DNA of 64,000 nt, taken from NCBI RefSeq assembly GCF_039962115.1, contig NZ_JAMPKJ010000032.1:1-64000 (forward strand), given 5' to 3'. The notes below the pieces were generated by a model, which searched no databases, was not told the DNA's origin, and saw nothing but the letters and a program-made list of their open reading frames with translations. Origin of the DNA: Funiculus sociatus GB2-C1 (GTDB taxonomy: Bacteria; Cyanobacteriota; Cyanobacteriia; Cyanobacteriales; FACHB-T130). Of this stretch, positions 52,941-62,116 are shown piece after piece (the first letter of the stretch is position 1; each line of letters opens with the position of its first letter). The position numbers and the translations under genes are program-made.

Positions 52941-53743
52941 AGGTCTATGGTAATTACCCAGAGCCAACCTTTTCCAGAGGTCTAGCTGAGTTACTCGTGC
53001 AGTTACTGGACTTTCCAGGGGACGAGGTCTGGTTAATCAGCCCTTGGCTTAAGGATGTTCGTTTGGCGATCGCTCAACTGGGAGACTTTGCCAGTTTGCT
53101 GGGTGGGCAAAGAGAGGAAATTGAATTGAGCCAATTGCTCACCCGTATAGCTGAGCAACACAGGCTCCACGTAATTACTAAGCCTCCAGAGGAACTAATC
53201 CCTTTTAGGGTACTTAAGCGTCTAGCAAACAAGATTGACTTACGAAAACGCTTGCTGAAGGAAAGAGAGGTAGAAGAAGATTTACAAGGTTACGACATTA
53301 TCGAAGAGGTCATAGAGGAGTTCAATACAGAGATTGAGCAGCTAGCTAGTGAAGCTACCGTACATGCGGAAACTATTCGTATTGGTCGAATGCTACAAGC
53401 AAAGGGAGCTGAATTATACTACTTAGATAAACTCCACGCTAAGTTGCTCTGGACTCCCATCGGAGCATTAATTGGAAGTGCTAATTTCACCAATGGTGGG
53501 CTAAGTTATAACAACGAGCTGATGGTAGAAATAACTGAACCGGCTGAGCTTCCGAAGTTACAATCCATAGCTCAGCAAATGGGAAATCGAGCAGTAATAG
53601 CACAGAATTACAGTCTTAATAAGGCCTTAAAGCGAGAGGAATACCCATTAAACGACTATTTAGCTTTTATCGATAGTCAAGAGCTTCAAAACCTACCAGG
53701 TTTACAACATTTATTGGAACAAATTAATCAATGGATTAAGTAG
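52937..53743 (+). CDS. Second PLD-type nuclease, atypical HKD motif
   Basis: 268 residues with the same entry motif as DpdK (VWLISPWLKDV) and a PLD box LHAKLLWTPIGALIGSANFT. His167 and Lys169 are there, but the Asp expected five residues after Lys is Pro174. A 55-residue charged helical insert (about 100-155) separates the two halves. It is coupled to the helicase before it by ATGA. DISARM and Dpd systems also pair a DUF1998 helicase with a PLD protein. Its catalytic competence is uncertain, though His and Lys are the key residues. Confidence 0.8.
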   Translation: MKVYGNYPEPTFSRGLAELLVQLLDFPGDEVWLISPWLKDVRLAIAQLGDFASLLGGQREEIELSQLLTRIAEQHRLHVITKPPEELIPFRVLKRLANKIDLRKRLLKEREVEEDLQGYDIIEEVIEEFNTEIEQLASEATVHAETIRIGRMLQAKGAELYYLDKLHAKLLWTPIGALIGSANFTNGGLSYNNELMVEITEPAELPKLQSIAQQMGNRAVIAQNYSLNKALKREEYPLNDYLAFIDSQELQNLPGLQHLLEQINQWIK

Positions 53744-54020
53744 ATTTAAACAAGAAAAAAGCGTCGATGCCATTATATAAGAAAGCACAGTGGGAGTTTC
53801 TGAAGCTGGTGCAACCTGGTTTATTTGGTATTGGCTAAATAGAAATTAGGGGGTTTTTCAGTACAGCTTGCTCAATGTTAATCATTTCGGGGTTACGTAT
53901 CTAGAGCGATAAAAGTTTAATAATCAGGGCTATCAAGGTATTTGATGACTTCAAAAACTGTACGATAGGCATTAACTTTGGTGTTGCAAACGGTCATCTA
54001 TAGCGCACGAGAAGGAATTT

Positions 54021-54118
54021 TCAACTATAAATACTTGATGAGCGCGGTATACCGCGCTCATTGATCTCCGTGTGGTTTGTTGCTTCTTAGACAATCTAAG
54101 AGCCATCTTACGACTTGC
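54021..54118. repeat. Palindrome-bearing repeat unit, tandem to the 450 bp repeat
   Basis: It repeats the first 98 bases of the sequence starting at 54177 with scattered changes (ACTATAAATAC against ACTGTAAATAC). Its palindrome is perfect over 24 bases (54038-54061), with AGCGCGGTATACCGCGCT at the centre. The same palindrome occurs at 54197-54214 and at 13-30. Confidence 0.85.
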
Positions 54119-54184
54119 TTTGGCAACGCGATCGCTAAGAGCTTAATAACCTAGAGTCAGCACTACCGGGAATTTTTCAACTGT

Positions 54185-54715
54185 AAATACTCCATCAGCG
54201 CGGTATACCGCGCTCATCAAGCTCTCTGTAGTTTGTTGCTCCTTAGACAATCCTTGAGTCGTCTTACGACTTGCCAACACAAGAGTTGTCTCTAGAATTT
54301 CTCAGGACTTACGCACTTGCCGTGAACTAAAGTTCCGGCTCAAAGCCCAAACCCATTGAAATGGGCTGGTTTGAGGCTTTTTAGTCAGTTGAAACTGACT
54401 TGGGTTTTCAGCCAGGAAATTGATTTCCTGGTTCCTAGTGCGTAAGTCCTATTTCTCTGTCAATCTGATATTGCTCGATAATTAGCCCGTCACTTTCTTC
54501 GTAACGGACTTCACTTTAATAACCACGCCTGTTACATTCCTTTAAGTGCAGTCGCTGCACATTTACTAATTAGTTGAGCGATCGCTTATAACTTGGATTT
54601 TCTCTTGCCACTCTACTAGGCACCATGCTCCGAGTATGGGTAATTCTGTTGAGGGGGCGGCTCTGCTATCAGTTAGCAATCAAAGGTAGTCGATTTGGCT
54701 TGATGACGGTGATAG
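54185..54715. repeat. Long direct repeat, right copy
   Basis: It matches positions 1-450 with few mismatches, apart from the MITE at 54304-54450 and the absence of the small insertion found at 182-252. It lies between the last island gene and the amidase row, so the two copies bound about 54 kb. Confidence 0.9.
54304..54450. mobile_element. MITE with 13 bp inverted ends and three hairpins
   Basis: The ends AGGACTTACGCAC and GTGCGTAAGTCCT are exact complements. ATTTCTC is duplicated on both sides and present once in the left repeat copy, so this is a real 147 bp insertion. Inside are three near-perfect hairpins: CCCATTGAAATGGG, AGTCAGTTGAAACTGACT and CCAGGAAATTGATTTCCTGG. It has no coding capacity. 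Confidence 0.9.
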
Positions 54716-54942
54716 TTGTCAGAGAACAAATTATTTGTCGCTATTAACACATTAGTGTCGTTAATCTAAAAACCTTTCAAATCTTTTCCAATAGGGTTTT
54801 GGTCTAAGTAACACTTTGTAGGAATTCCTCTTTAAAGCCATAATTGTCTTAACTTCAGCTTTTCTTCATCCAAATATATCTAAGCTTTGGTAGCGATAGA
54901 AACGCTCAACGACAACAATTTATTAAGACGGCAAATAATCTG

Positions 54943-56661
54943 TTATTCGGCAACAACGGTTTCAGGCCGATATTTGTTTTGTTTCTTGCCCCGCCTGATG
55001 ACCTTAATTCCAAAAGCACTGATCCCTAAAACCGCTAGTGCCGGAATCATGCCAGGTTCAGGTACCGTTTCATACTCAATCTCCTCCCCAGAAAGTGCAG
55101 GAAACAATTCTGGAGCGCGACGAGCTTTAGTCGCTTGCTCAAAGGCGTAGGCATAGCCCAATAGTGTTGGCTCGCTGTAGGCCTGTCCAAAGAAGGAAAT
55201 TGTTACTGGCAAGTCATCGGAGGTAAACCCTGCCGGAACCTGAACATCTGGGAAGCCTGAAATGTTTGCAATATTTGTAGGCGATATCCCTGGGTTACAC
55301 ACAAACGTGGGATCAGTTATTCCAGGAAGTGGGCTCGCTGGACAGCCTGATGTGGGATAAATCAAGGCATCGAGACTATTGGCATTCAACAAGTCTAGAG
55401 TCGCATTGCGAACTAACGCTCTGCCATTGGTAAACGCATCTATATAATCAGGATCAGTAATGGATGCACTTGCCTGCTCATTCTTAAACAAATTTAAGCG
55501 CGTTGGATACTGCTTAAAAAAGTCATTTTTTTCTGCAAGAGCAATGATATCATCAAGATCTTTGGGATATTGATCGCCTACGGTTGCTAAGTAATCAGGA
55601 ATTTGCTCCTTAAACTCTGGCCATCGAACTCGTGTGTAAATCGTTTCTTTGGCTGTAAGAATCTCGGGCGGATAAAAGACAGAATCAACAATAGTTGCTC
55701 CCAACGTTTTCATTTTGGCGATCGCATTCTCAACAATCTGATCGACCTCAGGGTTACGACCAAAGAAATCACGCGCCACGCCAATTCGTGCACCTTGCAA
55801 TGCGCCCTTATCTAGAAACTGCGTGTAGTCTTTGAAAAACTTACCTTCGCTTCCTAGCGTTGCTGGATCAGCGGGGTCAATACCTGCCATGATGCCAAGA
55901 GTAATAGCAGCATCTTCAACGGTTCGAGTTAACGGTCCTCCCACATCAAATGACAGAGCCAGCGGAATAATGCCGTCACGGCTTGTTAACCCTAGCGTGG
56001 GTTTAATTCCCACCAGTCCATTAGCCGCCGCTGGACCTCGAATCGACCCACCTGTATCACTACCCGTACCAATCACGCCGAAGTTGGCAGCGATCGCGGC
56101 TCCAGTACCACCGCTAGAGCCAGCCGGGCTGCGCTCTAAGTTATAGGGATTGCTTGTTAAACCAGCGAGAGACCCACCCGGAACGCCAGCCGCAAACTCT
56201 GACATATTTGCCTTGGCAAAGATAACAGCTCCTGCATCCCGCAGTTGCTTCACCAAAAATCCATCATCTGGAGGCACCGACCCTTTAAGAACCGCTGAAC
56301 CCCCCGTTGTGGGCATATCAAAGGTATCGTAGTTGTCTTTGAGAATGACTGGAATTCCATGTAGTGGGCTTCTCGGACCCGTTGTTTGACGCTCTATATC
56401 TAACGCTTTAGCAATTTCTAGTGCATCTGAATTAACCGTGATAATTGAGTTAAGGCTGTCATCATATGTATCAATTCGATTGAGATATAACTCAATCAAT
56501 TGTTCAGATGTCAGCGCGCCCGCATCAAACGCTCTATTGATTTCAGAAACTGTTGCCTCTTCTAGCTGAAACGTTGCTGCCAACGCTCCTAGCGGAAGAA
56601 GTCCTAGTGCTACCGTTTGAGCTGCTACCAATGTAGCCGTTCGTTTCATGCTTTTTAACAC
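54943..56661 (-). CDS. PEP-CTERM-anchored amidase 1
   Basis: A 572-residue amidase-signature enzyme starting at GTG after AGGAG. The N-terminus is a signal peptide ending LGALAA. Catalytic residues are Lys108 (VILKDNYDT), the serines of SPAGSSGGTGAAIA, and nucleophile Ser206 in GSDTGGSIRGPA. The C-terminus is a PEP-CTERM sorting tail: TVPEPGMIPALAVLGISAFG with a following basic cluster. It is therefore exported and handled by exosortase. These enzymes hydrolyse amide bonds; the substrate outside the cell is unknown. It is the last of at least six tandem copies. Confidence 0.92.
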   Translation of the reverse strand: MLKSMKRTATLVAAQTVALGLLPLGALAATFQLEEATVSEINRAFDAGALTSEQLIELYLNRIDTYDDSLNSIITVNSDALEIAKALDIERQTTGPRSPLHGIPVILKDNYDTFDMPTTGGSAVLKGSVPPDDGFLVKQLRDAGAVIFAKANMSEFAAGVPGGSLAGLTSNPYNLERSPAGSSGGTGAAIAANFGVIGTGSDTGGSIRGPAAANGLVGIKPTLGLTSRDGIIPLALSFDVGGPLTRTVEDAAITLGIMAGIDPADPATLGSEGKFFKDYTQFLDKGALQGARIGVARDFFGRNPEVDQIVENAIAKMKTLGATIVDSVFYPPEILTAKETIYTRVRWPEFKEQIPDYLATVGDQYPKDLDDIIALAEKNDFFKQYPTRLNLFKNEQASASITDPDYIDAFTNGRALVRNATLDLLNANSLDALIYPTSGCPASPLPGITDPTFVCNPGISPTNIANISGFPDVQVPAGFTSDDLPVTISFFGQAYSEPTLLGYAYAFEQATKARRAPELFPALSGEEIEYETVPEPGMIPALAVLGISAFGIKVIRRGKKQNKYRPETVVAE

Positions 56662-56730
56662 AGTATTTGCTCCTAATAGTCAGGTGAATGAATGATTTAG
56701 ACAGGTAATATGTAAACCAAACCTGCAAAA

Positions 56731-58389
56731 TTAGGTCGGGCTTTGTGCTTTCTTACGCTTTAGACCGAAAGCTGATAATCCGGTGATACCTAGTGCGATC
56801 ACCATTCCTGGTTCAGGTACAGATTCAATTTCCTCACCAGCAAGAGCGGGAAAGAGGGTTGGTGATCGCCGATTTTGAGTTCCTTGTTCATAGGAATAGG
56901 CAAGACTAATAAGAGTAGATTCACTGAAGGGTCTACCAAAAAATTCAATCCCAATTGGAACGCCAGTTGGCGCTGCATCAGAAGGTGCTGAGAAACCAGC
57001 CGGAACGACTAGTCCAGGGAAGCCTGTTCCCCAGGCAAGAATTCCATTCCGGTCGGCTTGGGGTTCACCAACAGGAACTACGAGACGTTGTTGATGAGGA
57101 TATACCAATGCATCAAACTGGTATTCGTCCATCAGGTCAAGCAGAGTTTCCTTAAACGCTTCGCGCTGCTGCAACCGTCGTAGATATTCAGGATCTTGCA
57201 GTGGAGACTCGATCGCTTGAGCGGCTTCTAGTGAAGCTTTGATCGATGGATCATAAAGCCCAGAAGCAATCAGTTCTTCCATCGTTTTGACAGGAGCATC
57301 TGGTCCGAGGCTGGCAAAATAAGCATTGAGTGTTTCTTTAAACTCATAGCTCGTGACCGAGAGATTAGTGGTTAATTCTGTCAAGTTAGGGATAGAAACA
57401 GGAACAACGGTTGCTCCTAACTTTTCCATTTTTTCTAACTCTGCATTAATAACAGAATTCACCTCAGCATGGATTGGCTCCTGCCCAAATAGATCTAAAA
57501 CAACACCTAATTTGGCTCCTTTGAGAGCATCTGCATCCAGAAAATCAATGTAACTTTCTGGCACGTTACCAATGCTGGTAGCGGTTGCTGGATCGGCGGG
57601 ATCGTAACCTACCATTGCATCTAGCATTAAAGCCGTATCTGCAACGGTGCGTGTAATTGGTCCAGCCGTATCTTGAGTGAAGGAAATGGGAACAATGCCA
57701 TCACGGCTGAGTAATCCAATTGTTGGACGTAACCCAACCAGACTGTTGGCAGATGCTGGAGAACGAACAGATTGCCCAGTATCAGAGCCTGTTCCAAGCA
57801 CTGCGAAGTTGGCAGCGATCGCCGCCCCTGTACCTCCACTTGATCCGCCTGGGGTTCTCCCCAAGTCATACGGGTTTAACGTCTGTCCACCTAAGGAACT
57901 GATGGTATTACCGCCAGATGCATATTCGGTTAAGTTAGTTTTAGCAATAAAAATTGCCCCCGCCTCTCGCAAACGCGCCACCGTAAAGGCATCATCTGGA
58001 GGAATTGAATTCTTCAACGACAGAGATGCTGCTGTGGTAGGTAAATCAAACGTATCAAAGTTATCCTTTAGAATAACTGGAATCCCATGTAGTGGACCTC
58101 TCGGACCCGTTGTTTGACGCTCTAAATCTAACGCTCTAGCGAGCTCTAGCGCATCTGGATTAACCGTAATAATTGAGTTAAGGCTGTCATCATAAGTATC
58201 AATTCGATTGAGATATAGCTCAACCAATTGCTTCGATGTTAATGCACCAGAATCAAATGCTTTGTTAATCTCGGAAACCGTTGCTTCTTCTAGCCGAAAC
58301 GTTGCTGCTAACGCCCCTACTGGGAAAAGCCCTAGCATTATTGCTTGACCAGCGACTACCATAGCCGTTCGCTTCATGCTCTTCAGCAC
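56731..58389 (-). CDS. PEP-CTERM-anchored amidase 2
   Basis: 552 residues, GTG start. Lys108 in VILKDNFDT and RTPGGSSGGTGAAIA are kept; the nucleophile strand reads GSDTGQSVRSPAS, with Gln for the second Gly but Ser retained. The sequence is more diverged than copies 1, 3 and 5 and shares FVSLGLRP-type features (SLVGLRPTIGLLSRDG). The tail SVPEPGMVIALGITGLSAFG and KRKK is a PEP-CTERM. The spacing to its neighbours is about 70-90 bases, so the row is probably one transcript. Confidence 0.92.
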   Translation of the reverse strand: MLKSMKRTAMVVAGQAIMLGLFPVGALAATFRLEEATVSEINKAFDSGALTSKQLVELYLNRIDTYDDSLNSIITVNPDALELARALDLERQTTGPRGPLHGIPVILKDNFDTFDLPTTAASLSLKNSIPPDDAFTVARLREAGAIFIAKTNLTEYASGGNTISSLGGQTLNPYDLGRTPGGSSGGTGAAIAANFAVLGTGSDTGQSVRSPASANSLVGLRPTIGLLSRDGIVPISFTQDTAGPITRTVADTALMLDAMVGYDPADPATATSIGNVPESYIDFLDADALKGAKLGVVLDLFGQEPIHAEVNSVINAELEKMEKLGATVVPVSIPNLTELTTNLSVTSYEFKETLNAYFASLGPDAPVKTMEELIASGLYDPSIKASLEAAQAIESPLQDPEYLRRLQQREAFKETLLDLMDEYQFDALVYPHQQRLVVPVGEPQADRNGILAWGTGFPGLVVPAGFSAPSDAAPTGVPIGIEFFGRPFSESTLISLAYSYEQGTQNRRSPTLFPALAGEEIESVPEPGMVIALGITGLSAFGLKRKKAQSPT

Positions 58390-58481
58390 AATTCCTATCT
58401 CCTATAATCCAGTGAACGATTTAGCGATTGAAGTAGTGCATGGGTGCGCTTACAGTACTGCTGTAACGCACCGCTAGTATC

Positions 58482-60278
58482 TTAGAGTCGGTTTGCATCA
58501 ACACAAACAACCGCTGAATTGCCAACCGCTTCCTCGTAAGCTACAGGCAAAATCGCTTTGTACGTTCCTTGGGGTTGACCGTTACGCCGCTTGACGAATT
58601 TGATTCCAAGAGCGCTAATTCCTAGCACAGCCAAAGCTGGAATCATGCCAGGTTCGGGTACTGTTTCGTATTCAATCTCCTCTCCTGGAAGAGCAGGGAA
58701 AAGTGGTGGTGGGCTACGGAATTTTGTTGTTTGTTCATAGGCGTAAGCGTATCCAAGCAATGTGGGTTCGCTGAAGGCACGACCAAAAAGAGAAATAGTT
58801 AGCGGCAACCCATCGGATGTGAAACCCATCGGCACTTGAACATCGGGGAAACCGGTAATGTTCGCGATGTTTCGTGCAGCAGGGACAGTTTCATCACAAA
58901 TATAGGTTGGGTCTTCTACCGTGTAAATGGGAACAGCAGGACAATTTCGAGTTGGATAAATTAATGCATCAAGATCATTACTATCCATTAGGTCTAAAAC
59001 AGTTTTCCTCACAAGCGGAATACCATTTTCGACCGCATCAATGTAATCGGGATTGGTTAGCCCTCCACTTGCCAGGTTTCGCCTGTATGACTCAATACGC
59101 CCAGGTGCGACAGAGCGATCGGAGTTTACGACATCCGGATCAGTACTAATCGCTAGAATTTCTTCCAGTGTCTTGGGATAATCTCCCTCCAACGTAGCTA
59201 GATACGCCTCAATCTGAGGTTGAAACTCTGAATCAAATATAAGCGTTGATATCTGGCTCCGCTCCTCAAGAAATTCCTTAGAATAGCTTGTCTCAACAAT
59301 GGTTGCTCCTAAGTCAGTTAGTTGGTCAACAGCATCCTCAAATAACTGATCTACCTCGACGTTGCCGCCTAAGAAGTTTTGCAATACGCCAATACGCGCT
59401 CCTTGAAGTGCATTCTTATCGAGAAACTGCGTATAATCCTTAAAAAACTTACCTTCGCTCTCAAGCGTCACAGGGTCAGCAGGATCAATCCCTGTCATAA
59501 TTCCTAGAGCGATCGCAGCGTCTTCTACCGTCCTTGTCATCGGTCCTCCAGTATCGAAAGACAAGGCTAATGGAATAATCCCATCACGGCTCAATAGCCC
59601 TAAAGTGGGTTTAATTCCAACAAGCCCATTATGAGCAGACGGGCTACGAATTGATCCACCTGTGTCGCTTCCTGTGCCGATTACACCAAAGTTAGCAGCG
59701 ATCGCAGCACCAGTACCACCGCTTGACCCTGCGGGCCCACGCACCAAGTTGTAAGGATTTAACGTTTGCCCTCCAAAGGAGCTGTATCCATCCCGTCCTC
59801 CACTAGAAGCAAACTCGCTCAAGTTAGCTTTAGCAAGGATAATCGCTCCTGCATCTCGCAATTGTTTAACGAGGAAAGCGTCATCTGGTGGAATTGAGCC
59901 TTCTAAGGTAATTGATCCACCAGTAGTAGGCAGATCAAAGGTATCGTAGTTGTCTTTGAGAATAACTGGAATTCCATGCAGTGGGCTTCTCGGGCCCGTT
60001 GTTTGACGCTCTATATCTAACGCTCTAGCAATTTCTAGTGCATCTGAATTAACCGTGATAATTGAGTTAAGACTGTCATCGTAAGTATCAATTCGATTGA
60101 GATATAGCTCAATCAATTGCTCTGATGTTATTGCACCTGCATCAAACGCTTTGTTAATTTCAGAGACCGTCGCTTCCTCTAGTTGAAACGTTGCTGCTAA
60201 CGCTCCAAAGGGAAGGAGTCCTAACGCTATCGTTTGAGCCACTACTAAAGTAACCGTTCGCTTCATGCTTTTCAGCAT
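58482..60278 (-). CDS. PEP-CTERM-anchored amidase 3, extended tail
   Basis: 598 residues, ATG after GGAG. Catalytic parts are standard (VILKDNYDTFD, GPAGSSGGTGAAIA, GSDTGGSIRSPSA). The PEP-CTERM TVPEPGMIPALAVLGISALG is followed by KRRNGQPQG and about 30 more residues (TYKAILPVAYEEAVGNSAVV and on). A normal sorting tail ends soon after the basic cluster, so this extension may come from loss of the usual stop. Whether it is still sorted by exosortase is open. Confidence 0.92.
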   Translation of the reverse strand: MLKSMKRTVTLVVAQTIALGLLPFGALAATFQLEEATVSEINKAFDAGAITSEQLIELYLNRIDTYDDSLNSIITVNSDALEIARALDIERQTTGPRSPLHGIPVILKDNYDTFDLPTTGGSITLEGSIPPDDAFLVKQLRDAGAIILAKANLSEFASSGGRDGYSSFGGQTLNPYNLVRGPAGSSGGTGAAIAANFGVIGTGSDTGGSIRSPSAHNGLVGIKPTLGLLSRDGIIPLALSFDTGGPMTRTVEDAAIALGIMTGIDPADPVTLESEGKFFKDYTQFLDKNALQGARIGVLQNFLGGNVEVDQLFEDAVDQLTDLGATIVETSYSKEFLEERSQISTLIFDSEFQPQIEAYLATLEGDYPKTLEEILAISTDPDVVNSDRSVAPGRIESYRRNLASGGLTNPDYIDAVENGIPLVRKTVLDLMDSNDLDALIYPTRNCPAVPIYTVEDPTYICDETVPAARNIANITGFPDVQVPMGFTSDGLPLTISLFGRAFSEPTLLGYAYAYEQTTKFRSPPPLFPALPGEEIEYETVPEPGMIPALAVLGISALGIKFVKRRNGQPQGTYKAILPVAYEEAVGNSAVVCVDANRL

Positions 60279-60348
60279 TGTATTAACTCCATAGTCAGGT
60301 GAATGGCTTATGCAAATTGAATTGAACTACGCAAAACGAACCAACCCA

Positions 60349-62046
60349 TTAAGCGGGACTTTGTACTTTCTTACGCTTCAAACCTAAAGTTGAGACCCCG
60401 ATGACGCTTAATGCGATCGCCACTCCTGGCTCGGGTACAGTCTCATATTCGATCTCCTCTCCAGGAAGCGCCGAGAAAAGTGATGGAGGACGACGGTGTT
60501 TAGTTGTTTGCTCGTAGGAATACCCCAATCCAATGAGTGTTGGTTCATCAAAGGGGCGGCCCCAGAATTGCAGTCCTGCGGGGAGGGTATTATTGATGCT
60601 GTAACCCATTGGCACTGTGATTGCTGGAAAACCTGTGGGTGGAGCAGTGATACCGCTGTTGTTGCCATTTGGACTGGTTTCATCGCCTATTAACCGAGGC
60701 GGATTGCTCCAGGTTGGAAAGATAAATGCATCATATTTGTTAGAATCGAGAACATCTAACACTGCCGTACGCATCACATCTCGGTTTGCCTCTGCTGTCT
60801 GACAAACTGCTCGCTGTTCAGGTGGTACATCCTCAACAGCCGCTCCAGCAATCAGGCTCTCAGTAACGGTTGGGTCAAACTTTCCAGACGCAATAATTTC
60901 GTCCAGGGATTTTACTGGAGCATTGGGTCCAAGGCTAGCCAAATAGTTATTAATGTCGTATTCAAATCGGTTGCAGCCACCTGTAGCAGTTACCAGTGCG
61001 TCAAAGTCAGGGATCACAGTAGGCTCAACGATCGCACCCTGGGATCTTAAATCAGCGATCGCCTCATCCATTAACCTCTCAATTTCTGGACTAGCCGTTG
61101 CTGCTCTGGTACTTCCGCTGGATGGTCTAAACAACTCATCCAACACTCCCAATCTCGCTCCCTTCAAGCTGCTTTTGTCGAGAAATTCGCTGTAGTCAGG
61201 AAGCGTTAGATTCTTCACCGCTTCAGTTGATGGATCGGCTGGATCGTAGCCTGCGATCGCCTCAAAAACGAGTACAGCATCTTCAACCGTTCGTGCCATT
61301 GGCCCACCAATATCACGGTAGAGATTGAGTGGGACAATGCCATCGCGGCTGGTTAGACCAATCGTAGAGCGAATACCAACCAGAGCATTGTGAGAAGACG
61401 GACCTCGAATCGAGTTACCTGTATCAGTTCCCAAGCCCACTGTTCCAAAGTTGGCCGCGACTGCTGCTCCTGTTCCGCCACTGGAGCCAGCAGGAACACG
61501 GCTCAGATCATAGGGGTTGCGAGTCGTTCCTAAAATCGAACTCACACTGCGCTGAGGACTAAAAGCAAACTCCGCCAAATTAGACTTTGCCAAGACGATC
61601 GCACCTGCATCACGCAGCCGTTGCACCTGGAATGCATCATCAGGTGGAATTGAACCTGCAAGCGATAAAGAGCCTGCCGTAGTTTGTAGATCAAACGTAT
61701 CGTAGTTGTCTTTAACAATAATTGGAATTCCGTGCAAGGGGCTGCGCGGGCCGTAAAGCTCACGCTCTAAATCTAATGCTCGTGCTGTTTCTAAGGCATT
61801 TGAATTAGTCAGAATAATAGAATTAAGCGGCGTTTCTCCCGCCTTGTCATAAATTTCAATGCGATTGAGATATAGTTGCACCAACTGCTCAGATGTCAAT
61901 GCATCTGCATCAAATGCGCGATTGAGTTCGGCGATCGTTGCTTCTTCTAGCTGAAACGTTGCTGCTAACGCACCAATTGGAAGAAGCCCCAGTGCTATTG
62001 ATTGAGCCACTACTAAAGTAGCCGTTCGCTTCATGCTTTTCAGCAT
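60349..62046 (-). CDS. PEP-CTERM-anchored amidase 4
   Basis: 565 residues, ATG after GGAG. Catalytic motifs are VKDNYDTFDL, VPAGSSGGTGAAVA and GTDTGNSIRGPSS, where Asn replaces the second Gly. A few extra residues (IYDKAGETPLNS) sit in the N-terminal part. The tail TVPEPGVAIALSVIGVSTLG and KRKK is a PEP-CTERM. It groups with copy 2 rather than 1, 3 and 5. The 80 bases upstream of it and of copy 3 are almost identical. Confidence 0.92.
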   Translation of the reverse strand: MLKSMKRTATLVVAQSIALGLLPIGALAATFQLEEATIAELNRAFDADALTSEQLVQLYLNRIEIYDKAGETPLNSIILTNSNALETARALDLERELYGPRSPLHGIPIIVKDNYDTFDLQTTAGSLSLAGSIPPDDAFQVQRLRDAGAIVLAKSNLAEFAFSPQRSVSSILGTTRNPYDLSRVPAGSSGGTGAAVAANFGTVGLGTDTGNSIRGPSSHNALVGIRSTIGLTSRDGIVPLNLYRDIGGPMARTVEDAVLVFEAIAGYDPADPSTEAVKNLTLPDYSEFLDKSSLKGARLGVLDELFRPSSGSTRAATASPEIERLMDEAIADLRSQGAIVEPTVIPDFDALVTATGGCNRFEYDINNYLASLGPNAPVKSLDEIIASGKFDPTVTESLIAGAAVEDVPPEQRAVCQTAEANRDVMRTAVLDVLDSNKYDAFIFPTWSNPPRLIGDETSPNGNNSGITAPPTGFPAITVPMGYSINNTLPAGLQFWGRPFDEPTLIGLGYSYEQTTKHRRPPSLFSALPGEEIEYETVPEPGVAIALSVIGVSTLGLKRKKVQSPA

Positions 62047-62116
62047 TGTATTAGCTCCATAGTCAGGTGAATGGCTTGTGCAAATTGAATTGAACTACGC
62101 AAAACGAACCAACGAA

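Larger units (their letters stand above)
53744..54942. other. 1.2 kb gene-free repeat zone
   Basis: No convincing gene. It holds two tandem palindrome-bearing units (54021-54118 and 54177-54274), the right copy of the 450 bp repeat and a MITE. A 26-residue minus-strand frame (53917-53997, MTVCNTKVNAYRTVF) has no ribosome site and was not called. Confidence 0.6.

Noticed and set aside
52566-52967. 133-residue frame antisense to the second helicase and PLD genes
   Set aside because: It mirrors well-conserved helicase motifs on the other strand and has no family resemblance.
47943-53743. A DISARM system
   Set aside because: No methyltransferase and no separate DrmB are present; the helicase-PLD pair fits a Dpd-like module better.
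53917-53997. 26-residue minus-strand frame with ATG
   Set aside because: No ribosome site, no recognisable family and within a repeat zone; cannot be supported as a gene.
1-54715. The 450 bp repeats as classical attL/attR sites
   Set aside because: They are far too long, hold no tRNA end, and the window starts inside the left copy; homologous duplication is a simpler reading.
57677-58117. 146-residue frame antisense to amidase 2
   Set aside because: It is the complement of the conserved amidase core; the same shadow appears opposite the other copies.
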